From the NCBI GenBank assembly GCA_910577235.1, contig CAJTMX010000038.1, positions 1 to 35,769 of the forward strand: a stretch of 35,769 bases of DNA. The letters are read 5' to 3'. The translations under genes and the position numbers were made by a program. The notes under the pieces were generated by a model. The model did not search any database and had not been told where the DNA came from. It worked only from the letters and a program-made list of their open reading frames with translations. This document shows, piece after piece, positions 1-8,115 of this stretch (within the stretch, counting starts at the first letter, position 1; every line of letters begins with the position of its first letter). This DNA comes from an uncultured Acetatifactor sp. (GTDB lineage: Bacteria; Bacillota; Clostridia; Lachnospirales; Lachnospiraceae).

Positions 1-10
1 AGCCGGAAAA

Positions 11-268
11 TCAAAGGATTTTATCTGGTTTGGGATGTGGGAAGTTTGAGTAAATGATATGAAAAACCAGATTGACTCCTCCGGGAACCCGGTCCCGGTG
101 GTTGACGGTATAAATGGTGATCAGGTCAAACAAAGCATTCAGAAACGCCACGCCCGTCAGCGCTTGAAATATCCTGGTCGACTTCACCGGAATATGAGGT
201 TTCCGGTAGTAGAATACCAACATATATATCACCATCAAAAGGCATACGATGGATGTCTTAAGCAGCAT
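11..268 (-). pseudogene. Truncated membrane-anchor ORF, possibly the N-terminus of a GGDEF/HD signalling protein
   Basis: An 85-codon ORF. The ATG at 268 is chosen over an upstream ATG at 307 because it follows AAGGAGAGG at good spacing. It begins with one hydrophobic segment (about residues 2-20), then a basic turn, then a second hydrophobic segment with the signature FDLITIYTVNH. I associate that signature with the multi-pass N-terminal region of Lachnospiraceae membrane diguanylate cyclases and HD-domain proteins; this is family memory, not a search. In such proteins several more membrane helices and a catalytic domain would follow. Here the frame stops at 11, so it is either a truncated remnant or a frameshifted gene continuing left of the window. 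The function is unproven. Confidence 0.45.
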
Positions 269-352
269 ACAAATGTACCTCTCCTTCCCCAGCGGTTTAA
301 TCAGCATATTAATTGAAATTATATCTTATAAAACCTCAAAAAGCAAACGTTT

Positions 353-1696
353 TTAACGCCCTTCCCTCATGCTCCGGAGTCTCCTGCGCACATGGAAATA
401 GGCGGGGATCAAAAAGACATCGGCCAGAATCCAGGCGATCGGGCTGCCCAGACAAGAACCGATAAAGCCCAGACGAGGTACCAGCACAAAGCCTGCCAGC
501 GCCCTGGCCACCATCTCAAACACCCCTGCCAGGATCGCAAAAAAGGGAAAACCAACGCCCTGGATCATAAAGCGGATGATATTGACCAGCGCCAGCGGAA
601 AGTAAAACGCCGTGGCAATAACCAGAAATAATTTTGCGTTGTCAATGATCGCCATCTCGGAGGCATCCAGAAACAGTTTTGCCAGGGGACCACCCAGCCA
701 AATACCTATGCCAAGGGCGATCACAGAGTATCCCGCGCCCAGCAGGATACAGGACTTAAGGCCCTGCCCTATTCGGTCGAGTTTTCCCGCTCCCACATTC
801 TGTCCGCCGTAAGTAGCCATGGTGGAACCCATGGCGTCAAAAGGACAGGCCAGAAAGCCGCTGACCTTACCCGCTGCCGTCACCGCGGCCACTGCGTCGG
901 AGCCCAGCGTATTGGTGGCGCTCTGTAGAATGACACTGCCGATGGCTGTGACGGAATATTGCAGCCCCATGGGAACGCCCATGCCACAGAGGGTCACGAT
1001 CAGATGCCTGTCCGGTTTCCACTCTTCTCCGCGTATCCGCAGCATCTCGAATTTTTTGATCATAAAGAGCAGGCAGCACAGTCCCGATATCCCCTGGGAG
1101 ATTACGGTGGCCCAGGCCGCCCCCTGCACTCCCCATTGCAGATTTACGATAAAGAACAGATCCAACCCGATATTGATAAAGGAGGACATGACCAGAAAGA
1201 TCACCGGAGTTTTGCTGTCTCCCAGGGCACGGATCACTCCGGCGGTCATATTGTACAGGAAAGTCACGGGTATCCCTAAAAAGATCACCCATATATAGGA
1301 GTAGGACGCCTCCAGAATATTGCCCGGGGTTTTCATCGCCACCAGGATAGGACGGCACAGCAGCGTGGTCAGCACTGTCATGACTGCGGCAAAGATCACG
1401 GACAGCCACACACAGTTGGCCACCACCCGGCGCACTCCCGCTTGATCTCCCGCTCCGAACTTGTGGGAGACCGGTATAGAGAATCCGCTGCAGATTCCCA
1501 TGCAGAACCCGATGATCAGGAAATTCACGGAGCTGGTGGCACCCACCGCCGCCAGATTATTGGTCCCCAGAAAGCGTCCCACGATCACGGTGTCCACCAG
1601 GTTGTAAAACTGCTGAAACAGAAAGCCAAACAAAAGCGGGATGGAAAATCCCAGTATTAATCTCATGGGCGAACCCTTTGTCATATCCTTAACCAT
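353..1696 (-). CDS. MATE family efflux transporter
   Basis: A 447-residue integral membrane protein of normal MATE length. The sequence shows about 12 hydrophobic segments and the family's N-terminal pattern: PLLFGFLFQQFYNLVDTVIVGRFLG in two adjacent stretches, then the Ala/Gly-rich AAVGATSS segment. MATE proteins exchange protons or sodium for drugs, dyes or metabolites across the inner membrane; the substrate here cannot be told. The ATG follows GGAGG at about 8 bases. It has its own promoter just upstream and no obvious operon partner. No strong terminator is visible in the AT-rich gap after it. Confidence 0.93.
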   Translation of the reverse strand: MVKDMTKGSPMRLILGFSIPLLFGFLFQQFYNLVDTVIVGRFLGTNNLAAVGATSSVNFLIIGFCMGICSGFSIPVSHKFGAGDQAGVRRVVANCVWLSVIFAAVMTVLTTLLCRPILVAMKTPGNILEASYSYIWVIFLGIPVTFLYNMTAGVIRALGDSKTPVIFLVMSSFINIGLDLFFIVNLQWGVQGAAWATVISQGISGLCCLLFMIKKFEMLRIRGEEWKPDRHLIVTLCGMGVPMGLQYSVTAIGSVILQSATNTLGSDAVAAVTAAGKVSGFLACPFDAMGSTMATYGGQNVGAGKLDRIGQGLKSCILLGAGYSVIALGIGIWLGGPLAKLFLDASEMAIIDNAKLFLVIATAFYFPLALVNIIRFMIQGVGFPFFAILAGVFEMVARALAGFVLVPRLGFIGSCLGSPIAWILADVFLIPAYFHVRRRLRSMREGR

Positions 1697-1723
1697 ATCC
1701 GTCTACCTCCACAAACTTTATCT

Positions 1724-1751
1724 ATTATATGACATAATGCAAATAATTCAA
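1724..1751 (-). promoter_or_regulatory. Sigma-A type promoter for the MATE gene
   Basis: On the minus strand TTGAAT (1746-1751), a 16-base spacer and a perfect TATAAT (1724-1729) lie about 30 bases upstream of the MATE start. Confidence 0.7.
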
Positions 1752-1857
1752 TCCCCTTTTTTATTTTTTTACGGGTAGGGCGCTCTGATTTGACAATCGA
1801 CATTTTTAGGCGAATTTCCTGACCTTATGTGCTTTGGGACTACCGTTAGAAACACGC

Positions 1858-1887
1858 AAAAAAGGGCGGAGACTTTCGTCTCCGCCC
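1858..1887 (-). terminator. Rho-independent terminator of the pentose operon
   Basis: A perfect 10-bp stem (GGGCGGAGAC / GTCTCCGCCC) with a GAAA loop on the minus strand is followed by six T residues. It lies 39 bases after the stop of the isomerase gene. Confidence 0.93.
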
Positions 1888-1925
1888 CTCGCTATATCAT
1901 TACAATCCTTTATACATCCCCTATT

Positions 1926-3410
1926 TTAGCAGAAAGGGTTCTCAGTGGGATAAGGCAGGCTCTTCGGCTGGTTGTAGTTCAGATCTTCTACGGGTACGCC
2001 GATGAACTTAAATACCTCGTACAGTGCCTTGCCGAAGTGACCGAAAGCCACCGCGCCGTGATGAGGATAGTTCTTCTCGATCAGCACATGACGGTAGAAA
2101 CGTCCCATCTCCGGGATTGCGAACACGCCGATGGAACCGAAGGACTTGGAAGGTACGTTCAGCACTTCGCCCTGGGCGATGTAAGCGCGCAGCTTGCAGT
2201 CAGCGGTGGACTGCAGACGGTAGAAGGTGATCTCGCCGGGAGCGATATCGCCCTCCAGAGTTCCGTTGGTAACTTCGATGGGCAGGTTTCTGGCCATGAT
2301 CTTCTGGTACTTCATCTCGCAGAACGCCAGTTTCTTGGAGCAGGTATTGCCGCAGTGGAATCCCATAAAGGTATCCTTGTGGGTGTAAGGGAACTTGCCC
2401 TCGATGGACTCCTTGAACATATCCGCAGGTACGGAATTGTTGATATCCAGCAGCGTCACGGCATCCTGGCTCACGCAGGTACCGATGAACTCGGACAGAC
2501 AGCCATAGATATCCACTTCGCAGGATACGGGAATGCCCATGCCGGTGAGACGGCTGTTCACATAGCAGGGAACAAAACCAAACTGGGTCTGGAACGCAGG
2601 CCAGCACTTGCCGGCGATGGCTACATACTTGCGATAGCCTCTGTGCGCCTCCACCCAATCCAGCAGAGTCAGCTCGTACTGAGCCAGTTTCTCCAGCACT
2701 TCGGGTTTCTTGTTGCCCGCGCCAAGCTCCTCGGCCATCTCAGCCACCTTGGCGGGAATTCTCTCGTCTCCGGCATGCTTGTTAAATGCCTCGAACAGAT
2801 CCAGCTCGGAGTTCTCCTCGATCTCAACGCCCAGGTTGTACAGCTGCTTGATGGGCGCGTTGCAGGCCAGGAAGTTCAACGGTCTGGGGCCGAAGGAAAT
2901 GATCTTCAGATCGGAAAGGCCCACGATGGCTCTGGCGATGGGAACGAACTCGTTGATCATATCGGCGCACTCCTCGGCAGTACCCACAGGATACTCGGGG
3001 ATATAAGCCTTGATATTGCGAAGCTTTAAGTTGTAGCTGGCGTTCAGCATACCGCAGTACGCATCGCCTCTGCCGTCCATCAGATCCGCCTGGCTCTCCT
3101 CAGCGGCCGCCACAAAGATGGAAGGACCGTCAAAATGCTTGGCCAGCAGGGTCTCGGAAATCTCGGGACCGAAGTTGCCCAGATATACGCACAGAGCGTT
3201 ACATCCGTTCTTCTTCACATCCTCCAGCGCCTGTACCATATGTATCTCGCTCTCCACGATACAGATAGGGCACTCATAGATATCGGTCTCATCATATTTA
3301 GCCTTGTAGGCTGCCACCAGAGCTTTTCTCCTGTTAACGGAAAGGCTCTCGGGGAAACAGTCACGGCTCACAGCCACGATACCGATTTTTACTTTGGGTA
3401 AATTGTTCAT
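1926..3410 (-). CDS. L-fucose/L-arabinose isomerase family protein
   Basis: A 494-residue cytosolic protein of the FucI/AraA aldose-ketose isomerase superfamily. Family members use Mn2+ to interconvert an aldose and its ketose. Likely metal or catalytic residues are Glu298 in CEVD, Asp322 in LLDINN and His352 in FHCGNT, with a C-terminal PHHGAVAFGHFG segment; these are assigned by resemblance. The protein is closer to the uncharacterised FucI-like branch than to classical AraA or FucI. It is last in a row with xylulokinase and DUF4867, so a pentose (xylose, arabinose or lyxose type) is the likely substrate. The start is clear, with TTAGGAGGAG before the ATG. A promoter overlaps the end of the preceding gene. 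Confidence 0.82.
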   Translation of the reverse strand: MNNLPKVKIGIVAVSRDCFPESLSVNRRKALVAAYKAKYDETDIYECPICIVESEIHMVQALEDVKKNGCNALCVYLGNFGPEISETLLAKHFDGPSIFVAAAEESQADLMDGRGDAYCGMLNASYNLKLRNIKAYIPEYPVGTAEECADMINEFVPIARAIVGLSDLKIISFGPRPLNFLACNAPIKQLYNLGVEIEENSELDLFEAFNKHAGDERIPAKVAEMAEELGAGNKKPEVLEKLAQYELTLLDWVEAHRGYRKYVAIAGKCWPAFQTQFGFVPCYVNSRLTGMGIPVSCEVDIYGCLSEFIGTCVSQDAVTLLDINNSVPADMFKESIEGKFPYTHKDTFMGFHCGNTCSKKLAFCEMKYQKIMARNLPIEVTNGTLEGDIAPGEITFYRLQSTADCKLRAYIAQGEVLNVPSKSFGSIGVFAIPEMGRFYRHVLIEKNYPHHGAVAFGHFGKALYEVFKFIGVPVEDLNYNQPKSLPYPTENPFC

Positions 3411-3558
3411 TGTACTCTCCTCCTAATTTTTGATTCCGCATATTCCCTCCCAACACCTTGCCTTGCAGAACATCCTCCGGCCTCTTGGGCATTCGTAGAT
3501 TCAATGGGCATTGTGCGGGCTGATGCCGTTTTTAGTCCCGGTGTTCCCGGATAGTTTC

Positions 3559-3587
3559 ATTATACCGCATTACTCGTTCACATTCAA
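3559..3587 (-). promoter_or_regulatory. Internal promoter for the FucI-like isomerase gene
   Basis: On the minus strand TTGAAT (3582-3587), a 17-base spacer and TATAAT (3559-3564) form a near-consensus promoter. The -35 box lies inside the last codons of the DUF4867 gene. It would allow the isomerase to be made without the upstream kinase promoter. Confidence 0.65.
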
Positions 3588-4208
3588 GTTTTTTCCCTTT
3601 AACCCGATATAGCTGCCTGCGTCCAAGCCGCCCTCTGCATGACCGATCAGCCATTTGTTTTTGGCGGTCAGCAGCGCATCCTCGTTGGAGGTGGCAACGG
3701 ACAGGTCCGCATGGGATTTCTCAAGCGGATAGTTGGTTCCCTTGGGCAGTACGATGGCCACCTGGAATCCCGCGCCGTTCACACCGCAGGGAGCATAGTG
3801 CAGTGTGGTGGCGTAAATCTCCACCCCTGTGCCCGCCGGCAGCAGAAATGCCTCCATCTTGGCGGTGTCATAGGTGAAATCCTCACCGATATCCTGCTGC
3901 ATACCCAGGATCAGGATGGCATCCGTAGCGGCGATGTTCAGCTCGCTGTTTCTGTGGTATTCCACCGCGTTCAGCAGTTCGTTGTGACCGTTGCAGTAGC
4001 CGATCTGGATGGGCAGCTCACCAAAAGTTGCCGTGGTCAGCGCCTCCATGGCAGGCGTAGCCTCCAGAGCCTCCACGCTGGGCTCGTACACCACGCCCTC
4101 GGGCACGGGCTGTTTGCCCAGAACTTCCACCAGCTCCGTCAGGTCCACATTGGTGATCTGCCGCCCGTACTTGCGGAATGCGGGATCTGTGATAGATAAT
4201 ATTTTCAT
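3570..4208 (-). CDS. DUF4867 family protein (cupin-like, sugar-operon associated)
   Basis: A 212-residue soluble protein that I recognise as DUF4867, a family without an assigned reaction. It contains GYCNGHN near residue 97 and LPAGTGVEIYATTLHYAPC near 147. The second motif resembles the metal-site strands of small cupins such as ureidoglycolate lyase or sugar-phosphate isomerases. It sits between xylulokinase and a FucI-like isomerase, so a role in handling the same sugar (mutarotation, epimerisation or isomerisation) is a reasonable inference, not a demonstration. Its leader shares a 20-base stretch, including the AGAGGTAAAC ribosome site, with that of xylulokinase. The start is the ATG at 4208. 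Confidence 0.75.
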   Translation of the reverse strand: MKILSITDPAFRKYGRQITNVDLTELVEVLGKQPVPEGVVYEPSVEALEATPAMEALTTATFGELPIQIGYCNGHNELLNAVEYHRNSELNIAATDAILILGMQQDIGEDFTYDTAKMEAFLLPAGTGVEIYATTLHYAPCGVNGAGFQVAIVLPKGTNYPLEKSHADLSVATSNEDALLTAKNKWLIGHAEGGLDAGSYIGLKGKNLNVNE

Positions 4209-4277
4209 GTTTACCTCTTTTCTGCGTATCCCAGGACCGGCCTGAGATGCCGCGCTAATATATGGTTGGTTGCAATA

Positions 4278-5747
4278 TTACTTGATGATCTCAAACAGCG
4301 GCTTGCAGGCCGGGTATATCTCCTTGAACTGAGCGTAGCGCTGGTCATATTTCTCCACCAGCTGGGGATCGGGTTCCACGGTGTCCACCACCTTGACGAT
4401 CTTGGCCGCAGCCTCCTCCACATTGGCAAATTCGCCGCAGGCAACCGCCGCCAGCATGGCACCGCCCAGGGAAGGTCCCTCCTCGACTTCGATCACATCC
4501 ACTTTCAGATTCAGGATGTTGGCGATCATCTTTTTCCACAGAGGACTCTTGGCTCCGCCGCCGCAGATCTTGGTGCGCTCGATCTTGATGCCCAGGGACT
4601 TGGCCACCTCAAAGGAATCCCGCAGGGCAAAGGCCACACCCTCCAGCACGGCCTGGGTCATATCGGCCCTGGTGGTATCCATGGTCATGCCGATAAAAGT
4701 GCCTCTGGCGTTGGGGTTGTTATGGGGAGAACGCTCACCCATCAGGTAGGGCAGGAAGTATACATGGTTCTCACCCAACTGTTCAATGGCTTTCTGCTCC
4801 TGGGCATAATCCTTGGTGCCTATGATATCGTCCATCCACCACTTGTTGCAGCTGGCGGCGCTGAGCATACAGCCCATCAGATGATAGCTGCCGTCCGCAT
4901 GAGCAAAAGAGTGGAGGGCATTGTATTTGTCCACGCCAAAATTCTTGGAAGAGATAAATATGGTTCCGCTGGTGCCCAGGGAGATATTGCACATGCCGTC
5001 TCCCACTGTGCCTGTGCCAACAGCCGCCGCCGCGTTGTCGCCCGCGCCCGCCGCCACCTTTACGGTGTGGGAGATACCCAGTTTGTCCGCAATCTCGGGC
5101 AGCACGCAGCCCACGGATTCGTAGCTCTCGTAGCAGGTAGCCAGCTGATCCTCGCGGATGCCGCAGATATCGCACATCTCTTTGGACCATCTGCGGTTCT
5201 TTACGTCAAAGATCAACATGCCGGAGGCATCGGACACGTCCGTGCAGTGTACGCCGGTGAGCTTGTAGGCGATATAGTCCTTGGGCAGCATGATCTTGGC
5301 GATCCTGGCAAAGTTCTCCGGCTCCTTGTTTTTTACCCACAGGATCTTGGGCGCGGTAAAACCGGTAAAGGAGATGTTGGCTGTATACTCGGACAGTTTT
5401 TCCTTGCCGATCACATCATTGAGGTAATCGCACTCCTCATAGGTACGGCCGTCGTTCCACAGCAGCGCGGGACGGATCACGTTGTCCTGTGCATCCAGGA
5501 TCACCAGCCCGTGCATCTGGCCTCCGAAACTGATACCCGCCACCTGGCTCTTGTCCGCGTCCTTAAGCAGTTCTTCGATGCCGATCATGGTCTGCTCATA
5601 CCAGTCCTCGGGCTTTTGCTCCGACCAGCCCGGATTGGGAAAATAGATGGGATACTCTCTGGAAACTATGTTCTGAATCTTCCCCTGGCTGTCCATCAGC
5701 AGCAGTTTCACCGCCGAGGTGCCTAAATCAATGCCTATGTATAACAT
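4278..5747 (-). CDS. xylB: Xylulokinase (FGGY carbohydrate kinase)
   Basis: A 489-residue FGGY kinase that phosphorylates D-xylulose to xylulose 5-phosphate for the pentose phosphate pathway. It shows the N-terminal phosphate loop DLGTS (7-11), the xylulokinase-type GGQMHG (75-80), the catalytic Asp237 in GAGDNAA, and the C-terminal CGGGAKSPLW and GPSLGGAMLAA nucleotide-binding motifs. A longer frame starts at 5846, but the ATG at 5747 follows AAGAGGTAAAC and matches the family start (MLYIGIDLGTS). It is the first gene of the pentose operon and is divergent from a LacI regulator. Specificity within FGGY kinases is inferred from similarity and from the isomerase neighbour. Confidence 0.92.
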   Translation of the reverse strand: MLYIGIDLGTSAVKLLLMDSQGKIQNIVSREYPIYFPNPGWSEQKPEDWYEQTMIGIEELLKDADKSQVAGISFGGQMHGLVILDAQDNVIRPALLWNDGRTYEECDYLNDVIGKEKLSEYTANISFTGFTAPKILWVKNKEPENFARIAKIMLPKDYIAYKLTGVHCTDVSDASGMLIFDVKNRRWSKEMCDICGIREDQLATCYESYESVGCVLPEIADKLGISHTVKVAAGAGDNAAAAVGTGTVGDGMCNISLGTSGTIFISSKNFGVDKYNALHSFAHADGSYHLMGCMLSAASCNKWWMDDIIGTKDYAQEQKAIEQLGENHVYFLPYLMGERSPHNNPNARGTFIGMTMDTTRADMTQAVLEGVAFALRDSFEVAKSLGIKIERTKICGGGAKSPLWKKMIANILNLKVDVIEVEEGPSLGGAMLAAVACGEFANVEEAAAKIVKVVDTVEPDPQLVEKYDQRYAQFKEIYPACKPLFEIIK

Positions 5748-5875
5748 GTTTACCTCTTTTCTGCATGTTCGGAATCCGGCCCTGCCGAACTCCGCTATGC
5801 CTGGAATTGTGCGCGGATATATTTTCCGCCGTCTCTCTCCCGTCACTTTCCGGAGTACTTGGGAATACCGATAAT

Positions 5876-5889
5876 GTGTTCGGGCACGT
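5876..5889. promoter_or_regulatory. Operator-like site 1 (GTGTTCGGGCACGT)
   Basis: This site differs at two bases from the palindromic site at 6005-6018. It sits at about +1 to +14 of the xylB promoter, a typical LacI-type repressor position. The adjacent divergent LacI protein is the likely binder (inference). Confidence 0.55.
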
Positions 5890-5896
5890 TACTTAT

Positions 5897-5925
5897 AGCA
5901 TACTCGTTTTGGGGCACAAAATCAA
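5897..5925 (-). promoter_or_regulatory. Promoter of the xylB-DUF4867-isomerase operon
   Basis: Minus strand TTGATT (5920-5925), a 17-base spacer and TATGCT (5897-5902). The expected start near 5890 abuts operator-like site 1. The 5' leader is about 140 bases. Confidence 0.65.
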
Positions 5926-6003
5926 TATCTCTTTTGTATTTTCGGTATTATGCACATTTTCCTCGATGAAAACTGTTAAATATGATAGGGGGCGCAAAAG
6001 CTC

Positions 6004-6018
6004 CGTGCCCGGGCACGT
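6004..6018. promoter_or_regulatory. Operator-like palindrome 2 (CGTGCCCGGGCACG)
   Basis: A perfect 14-bp palindrome at 6004-6017, just upstream of the -35 of the LacI gene and 129 bp from its partner at 5876. Two LacI-family operators at this distance suggest looping and autoregulation (inference). Confidence 0.55.
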
Positions 6019-6029
6019 CCACGTTTTAT

Positions 6030-6058
6030 TTGACTTGAATCTATATTTATGATAGGGT
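6030..6058 (+). promoter_or_regulatory. Probable promoter of the LacI regulator gene
   Basis: TTGACT (6030-6035), a 17-base spacer and a weak TAGGGT -10 (6053-6058). An alternative -10, TATGAT at 6048, is possible with a poorer -35. Confidence 0.4.
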
Positions 6059-6088
6059 AAACGTAGATATGACAGGAGGAGCGAAACT

Positions 6089-7108
6089 ATGGCTACCATC
6101 AAGGAGATCGCGGCTCTGGCCGGAGTGTCCAGAGGAACGGTGGACAGAGTCTTAAATAACCGTGGCTCAGTGAATCCCGACACGGCGGAAAAGATACGGG
6201 AGATCGCCCGGGCGCTGGATTACAAGCCCAATATCGCCGGGCTGGTGCTGGCCGCCCAGAAAAAGAAACTAAAGCTGGGCGTGGTACTGTTCTCCGCGGA
6301 CAATCCCTTTTTTATCGATGTGGAGGAGGGAGTTTTGGAAAAAGCCGAGGAGCTTGCCGGATACAACTGCACCGTGATCGTCAAACACATCACTTACGGG
6401 GTAGAGCAGCAGCTTCAGGCCATACGGGAGCTCACGGAGGAGGAAGTCAGCGGCATCGCGCTGGCACCCTACAACGACCAGCGGATACGCCGGTGCATCA
6501 ACGAGCTGTATGAGCAGGGAATCCCCGTGGTGACTTTTAACACGGATATAGAGAACTCCCGGCGCATCGCCTATGTGGGCAGCCACTACGCCAGGAGCGG
6601 GGAGACTGCCGCCGGGCTTATGCATCTGATGACTCACGACAAGGTCCGGGTGGGGATAGTCACGGGTTCCCCCGATATCCTGTGCCACACCGAGCGGGTA
6701 GCCGGATTCATCAATTCCCTGAAGCGTTACAAGTCCGATATGGAGATCGTGGATATCATAGAAAATCATGACGACGAATTTGAGAGTTATGAGAAGACGA
6801 CCCGACTGCTCACCGAGCACCCGGAGATCAACGCCCTGTTTTTCGCGGCGGGCGGCGTCAACGGCGGCTGCCGCGGCATCTCCCTGCTGGGGCGGGAAGG
6901 GCAGATCCGGGTGATCGCCTTTGACAAGGTTCCCACCACCAAGGCCCTGGTAAAAAAAGGAACAATCTCCGCCACGATCTGCCAGCAGCCACGGATACAG
7001 GGCTCCAAGCCGCTGACGCTGCTGTTCGCCTATCTGACCACGGGAGAACTGCCGGAGAAAGAATACAATTATGTGGCGGTGGATATCCGGATACGGGAAA
7101 ACATCTAG
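6089..7108 (+). CDS. LacI family transcriptional regulator of the pentose operon
   Basis: A 339-residue LacI/GalR regulator. The N-terminal helix-turn-helix and hinge (about 1-60) read ATIKEIAALAGVSRGTVDRVLNN, in the subgroup with Arg-Gly-Thr in the recognition helix. A periplasmic-binding-like effector domain follows (about 62-335) with the usual LGVVLFSADNPFF start. CAGGAGGAGC lies 7 bases before the ATG. It is divergent from the xylB operon, and the shared region has two matching operator-like sites. The likely job is repression of both units, relieved by a pentose or its derivative; the effector is unknown. Confidence 0.9.
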   Translation: MATIKEIAALAGVSRGTVDRVLNNRGSVNPDTAEKIREIARALDYKPNIAGLVLAAQKKKLKLGVVLFSADNPFFIDVEEGVLEKAEELAGYNCTVIVKHITYGVEQQLQAIRELTEEEVSGIALAPYNDQRIRRCINELYEQGIPVVTFNTDIENSRRIAYVGSHYARSGETAAGLMHLMTHDKVRVGIVTGSPDILCHTERVAGFINSLKRYKSDMEIVDIIENHDDEFESYEKTTRLLTEHPEINALFFAAGGVNGGCRGISLLGREGQIRVIAFDKVPTTKALVKKGTISATICQQPRIQGSKPLTLLFAYLTTGELPEKEYNYVAVDIRIRENI

Positions 7109-7110
7109 CG

Positions 7111-7998
7111 TCACATCTTTTTTCTGTATTGGCTGGGCGTCAGGTGGAATCTTTCCTTAAATTTTCGACAGAAATAACCGATATTATCAAACCCTGTATC
7201 CTGCGCGATGGAAAAAATGCTGTTTTCTGTAGTGGCAAGAAGTGTCGCCGCTCGTTTTAGCCTGTAATTTACCAGATAGCTTATGGGGGACGTATGTATA
7301 TTATTGTTAAAAATATTGAGCACGCTGCTTTTGCTCAGCGTCACCGTTCGCGCAATGTCCTCCAGAGTAATATGTTTTGAGTAATTATCATGTATGTACT
7401 TCATCATGATCTGAAGCTGGGCCTGCGTCCGTATAGACGAATGGGGACCCGGAATATTTTCTTCTGTATCTATATACTCATATATGTTACCCCATAGTCT
7501 CAACAACAGTTCCACCGTTTTGATCTCACTCACGTTTTTTGATTCCTGCATGTCCAATATTTCTGTAAGCGTATGTAAAATATCTTTTTGCTCAGCATTG
7601 GCGGAGGAGAATATGAGATACTTTGTGGGTGAGGCAAGCACGGGGCTTATATACTTCTGGTAGATCAGGCTTAGTTCCGGTGCGAGCAGCCTGGGCGAAA
7701 AAACAATATTGGGTATGACCGTGCTTTCGTCAGATTCAAATCTATGGATTACCTGGGTATTAATAAAGATACCCGTTCCAGCCCCCAGAGTATGTCTGTC
7801 ACAGCCTATATAAAAATCTGCCATCCCTTTTTTGATATACACCAATTCGACTTCCGGGTGCCAGTGCCAGTCTATGCAGTGAAAGTCAAACAGCCAGATA
7901 TCTTCCAGATAATACTGAAAAGGATATTCTTCATTTCCATGCCGAACCGTTTCCCTCAACGATTCGTCCGTCCGTATCCTGTCATATGCCATGGACAT
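7111..7998 (-). CDS. AraC family transcriptional regulator
   Basis: About 295 residues. The N-terminal half is a cupin-type sensing domain (WHWHPEVELVYIKKG and a typical GIFINTQVIHRFE turn). The C-terminal 100 residues carry two helix-turn-helices (ITLEDIARTVTLSKSSVLNIFN; IFSIAQDTGFDNIGYFCRKFKE), ending in the AraC signature HLTPSQYRKK. The frame is open back to 8229, but that would overlap the divergent permease gene and its promoter; the ATG at 7998 follows AAAGGGGGGCC and is preferred. It probably activates the adjacent MFS permease. Its stop lies 2 bases from the stop of the convergent LacI gene. Confidence 0.88.
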   Translation of the reverse strand: MSMAYDRIRTDESLRETVRHGNEEYPFQYYLEDIWLFDFHCIDWHWHPEVELVYIKKGMADFYIGCDRHTLGAGTGIFINTQVIHRFESDESTVIPNIVFSPRLLAPELSLIYQKYISPVLASPTKYLIFSSANAEQKDILHTLTEILDMQESKNVSEIKTVELLLRLWGNIYEYIDTEENIPGPHSSIRTQAQLQIMMKYIHDNYSKHITLEDIARTVTLSKSSVLNIFNNNIHTSPISYLVNYRLKRAATLLATTENSIFSIAQDTGFDNIGYFCRKFKERFHLTPSQYRKKM

Positions 7999-8024
7999 TT
8001 CCACGGCCCCCCTTTGCGATATTG

Positions 8025-8049
8025 TGTAATAAATCTGGGAGATATTACA
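8025..8049. promoter_or_regulatory. Inverted repeat in the AraC/MFS divergent promoter
   Basis: TGTAATA (8025-8031), an 11-base gap, then TATTACA (8043-8049). It touches the upstream edge of the MFS -35 box, a reasonable place for an activator site. Confidence 0.35.
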
Positions 8050-8078
8050 TTGATACCCATGATTTTTTAAGATATACT
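8050..8078 (+). promoter_or_regulatory. Promoter of the MFS permease gene
   Basis: TTGATA (8050-8055), an exact 17-base spacer and TATACT (8073-8078), 38 bases before the ATG. Confidence 0.7.
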
Positions 8079-8115
8079 GCGGTTTATTATAGCAACGAAA
8101 GGAAGGACTGTCAAC

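Noticed and set aside
300..352. Possible terminator after the MATE gene
   Set aside because: Only a short A/T stem with a T run; no GC-rich hairpin, so not supported.
1827..3029. 400-codon plus-strand frame
   Set aside because: Shadow of the FucI-like isomerase on the opposite strand; it also runs through the terminator hairpin.
4266..5726. 486-codon plus-strand frame
   Set aside because: Shadow of xylulokinase; His/Gly/Leu-rich translation typical of the antisense of a GC-rich gene.
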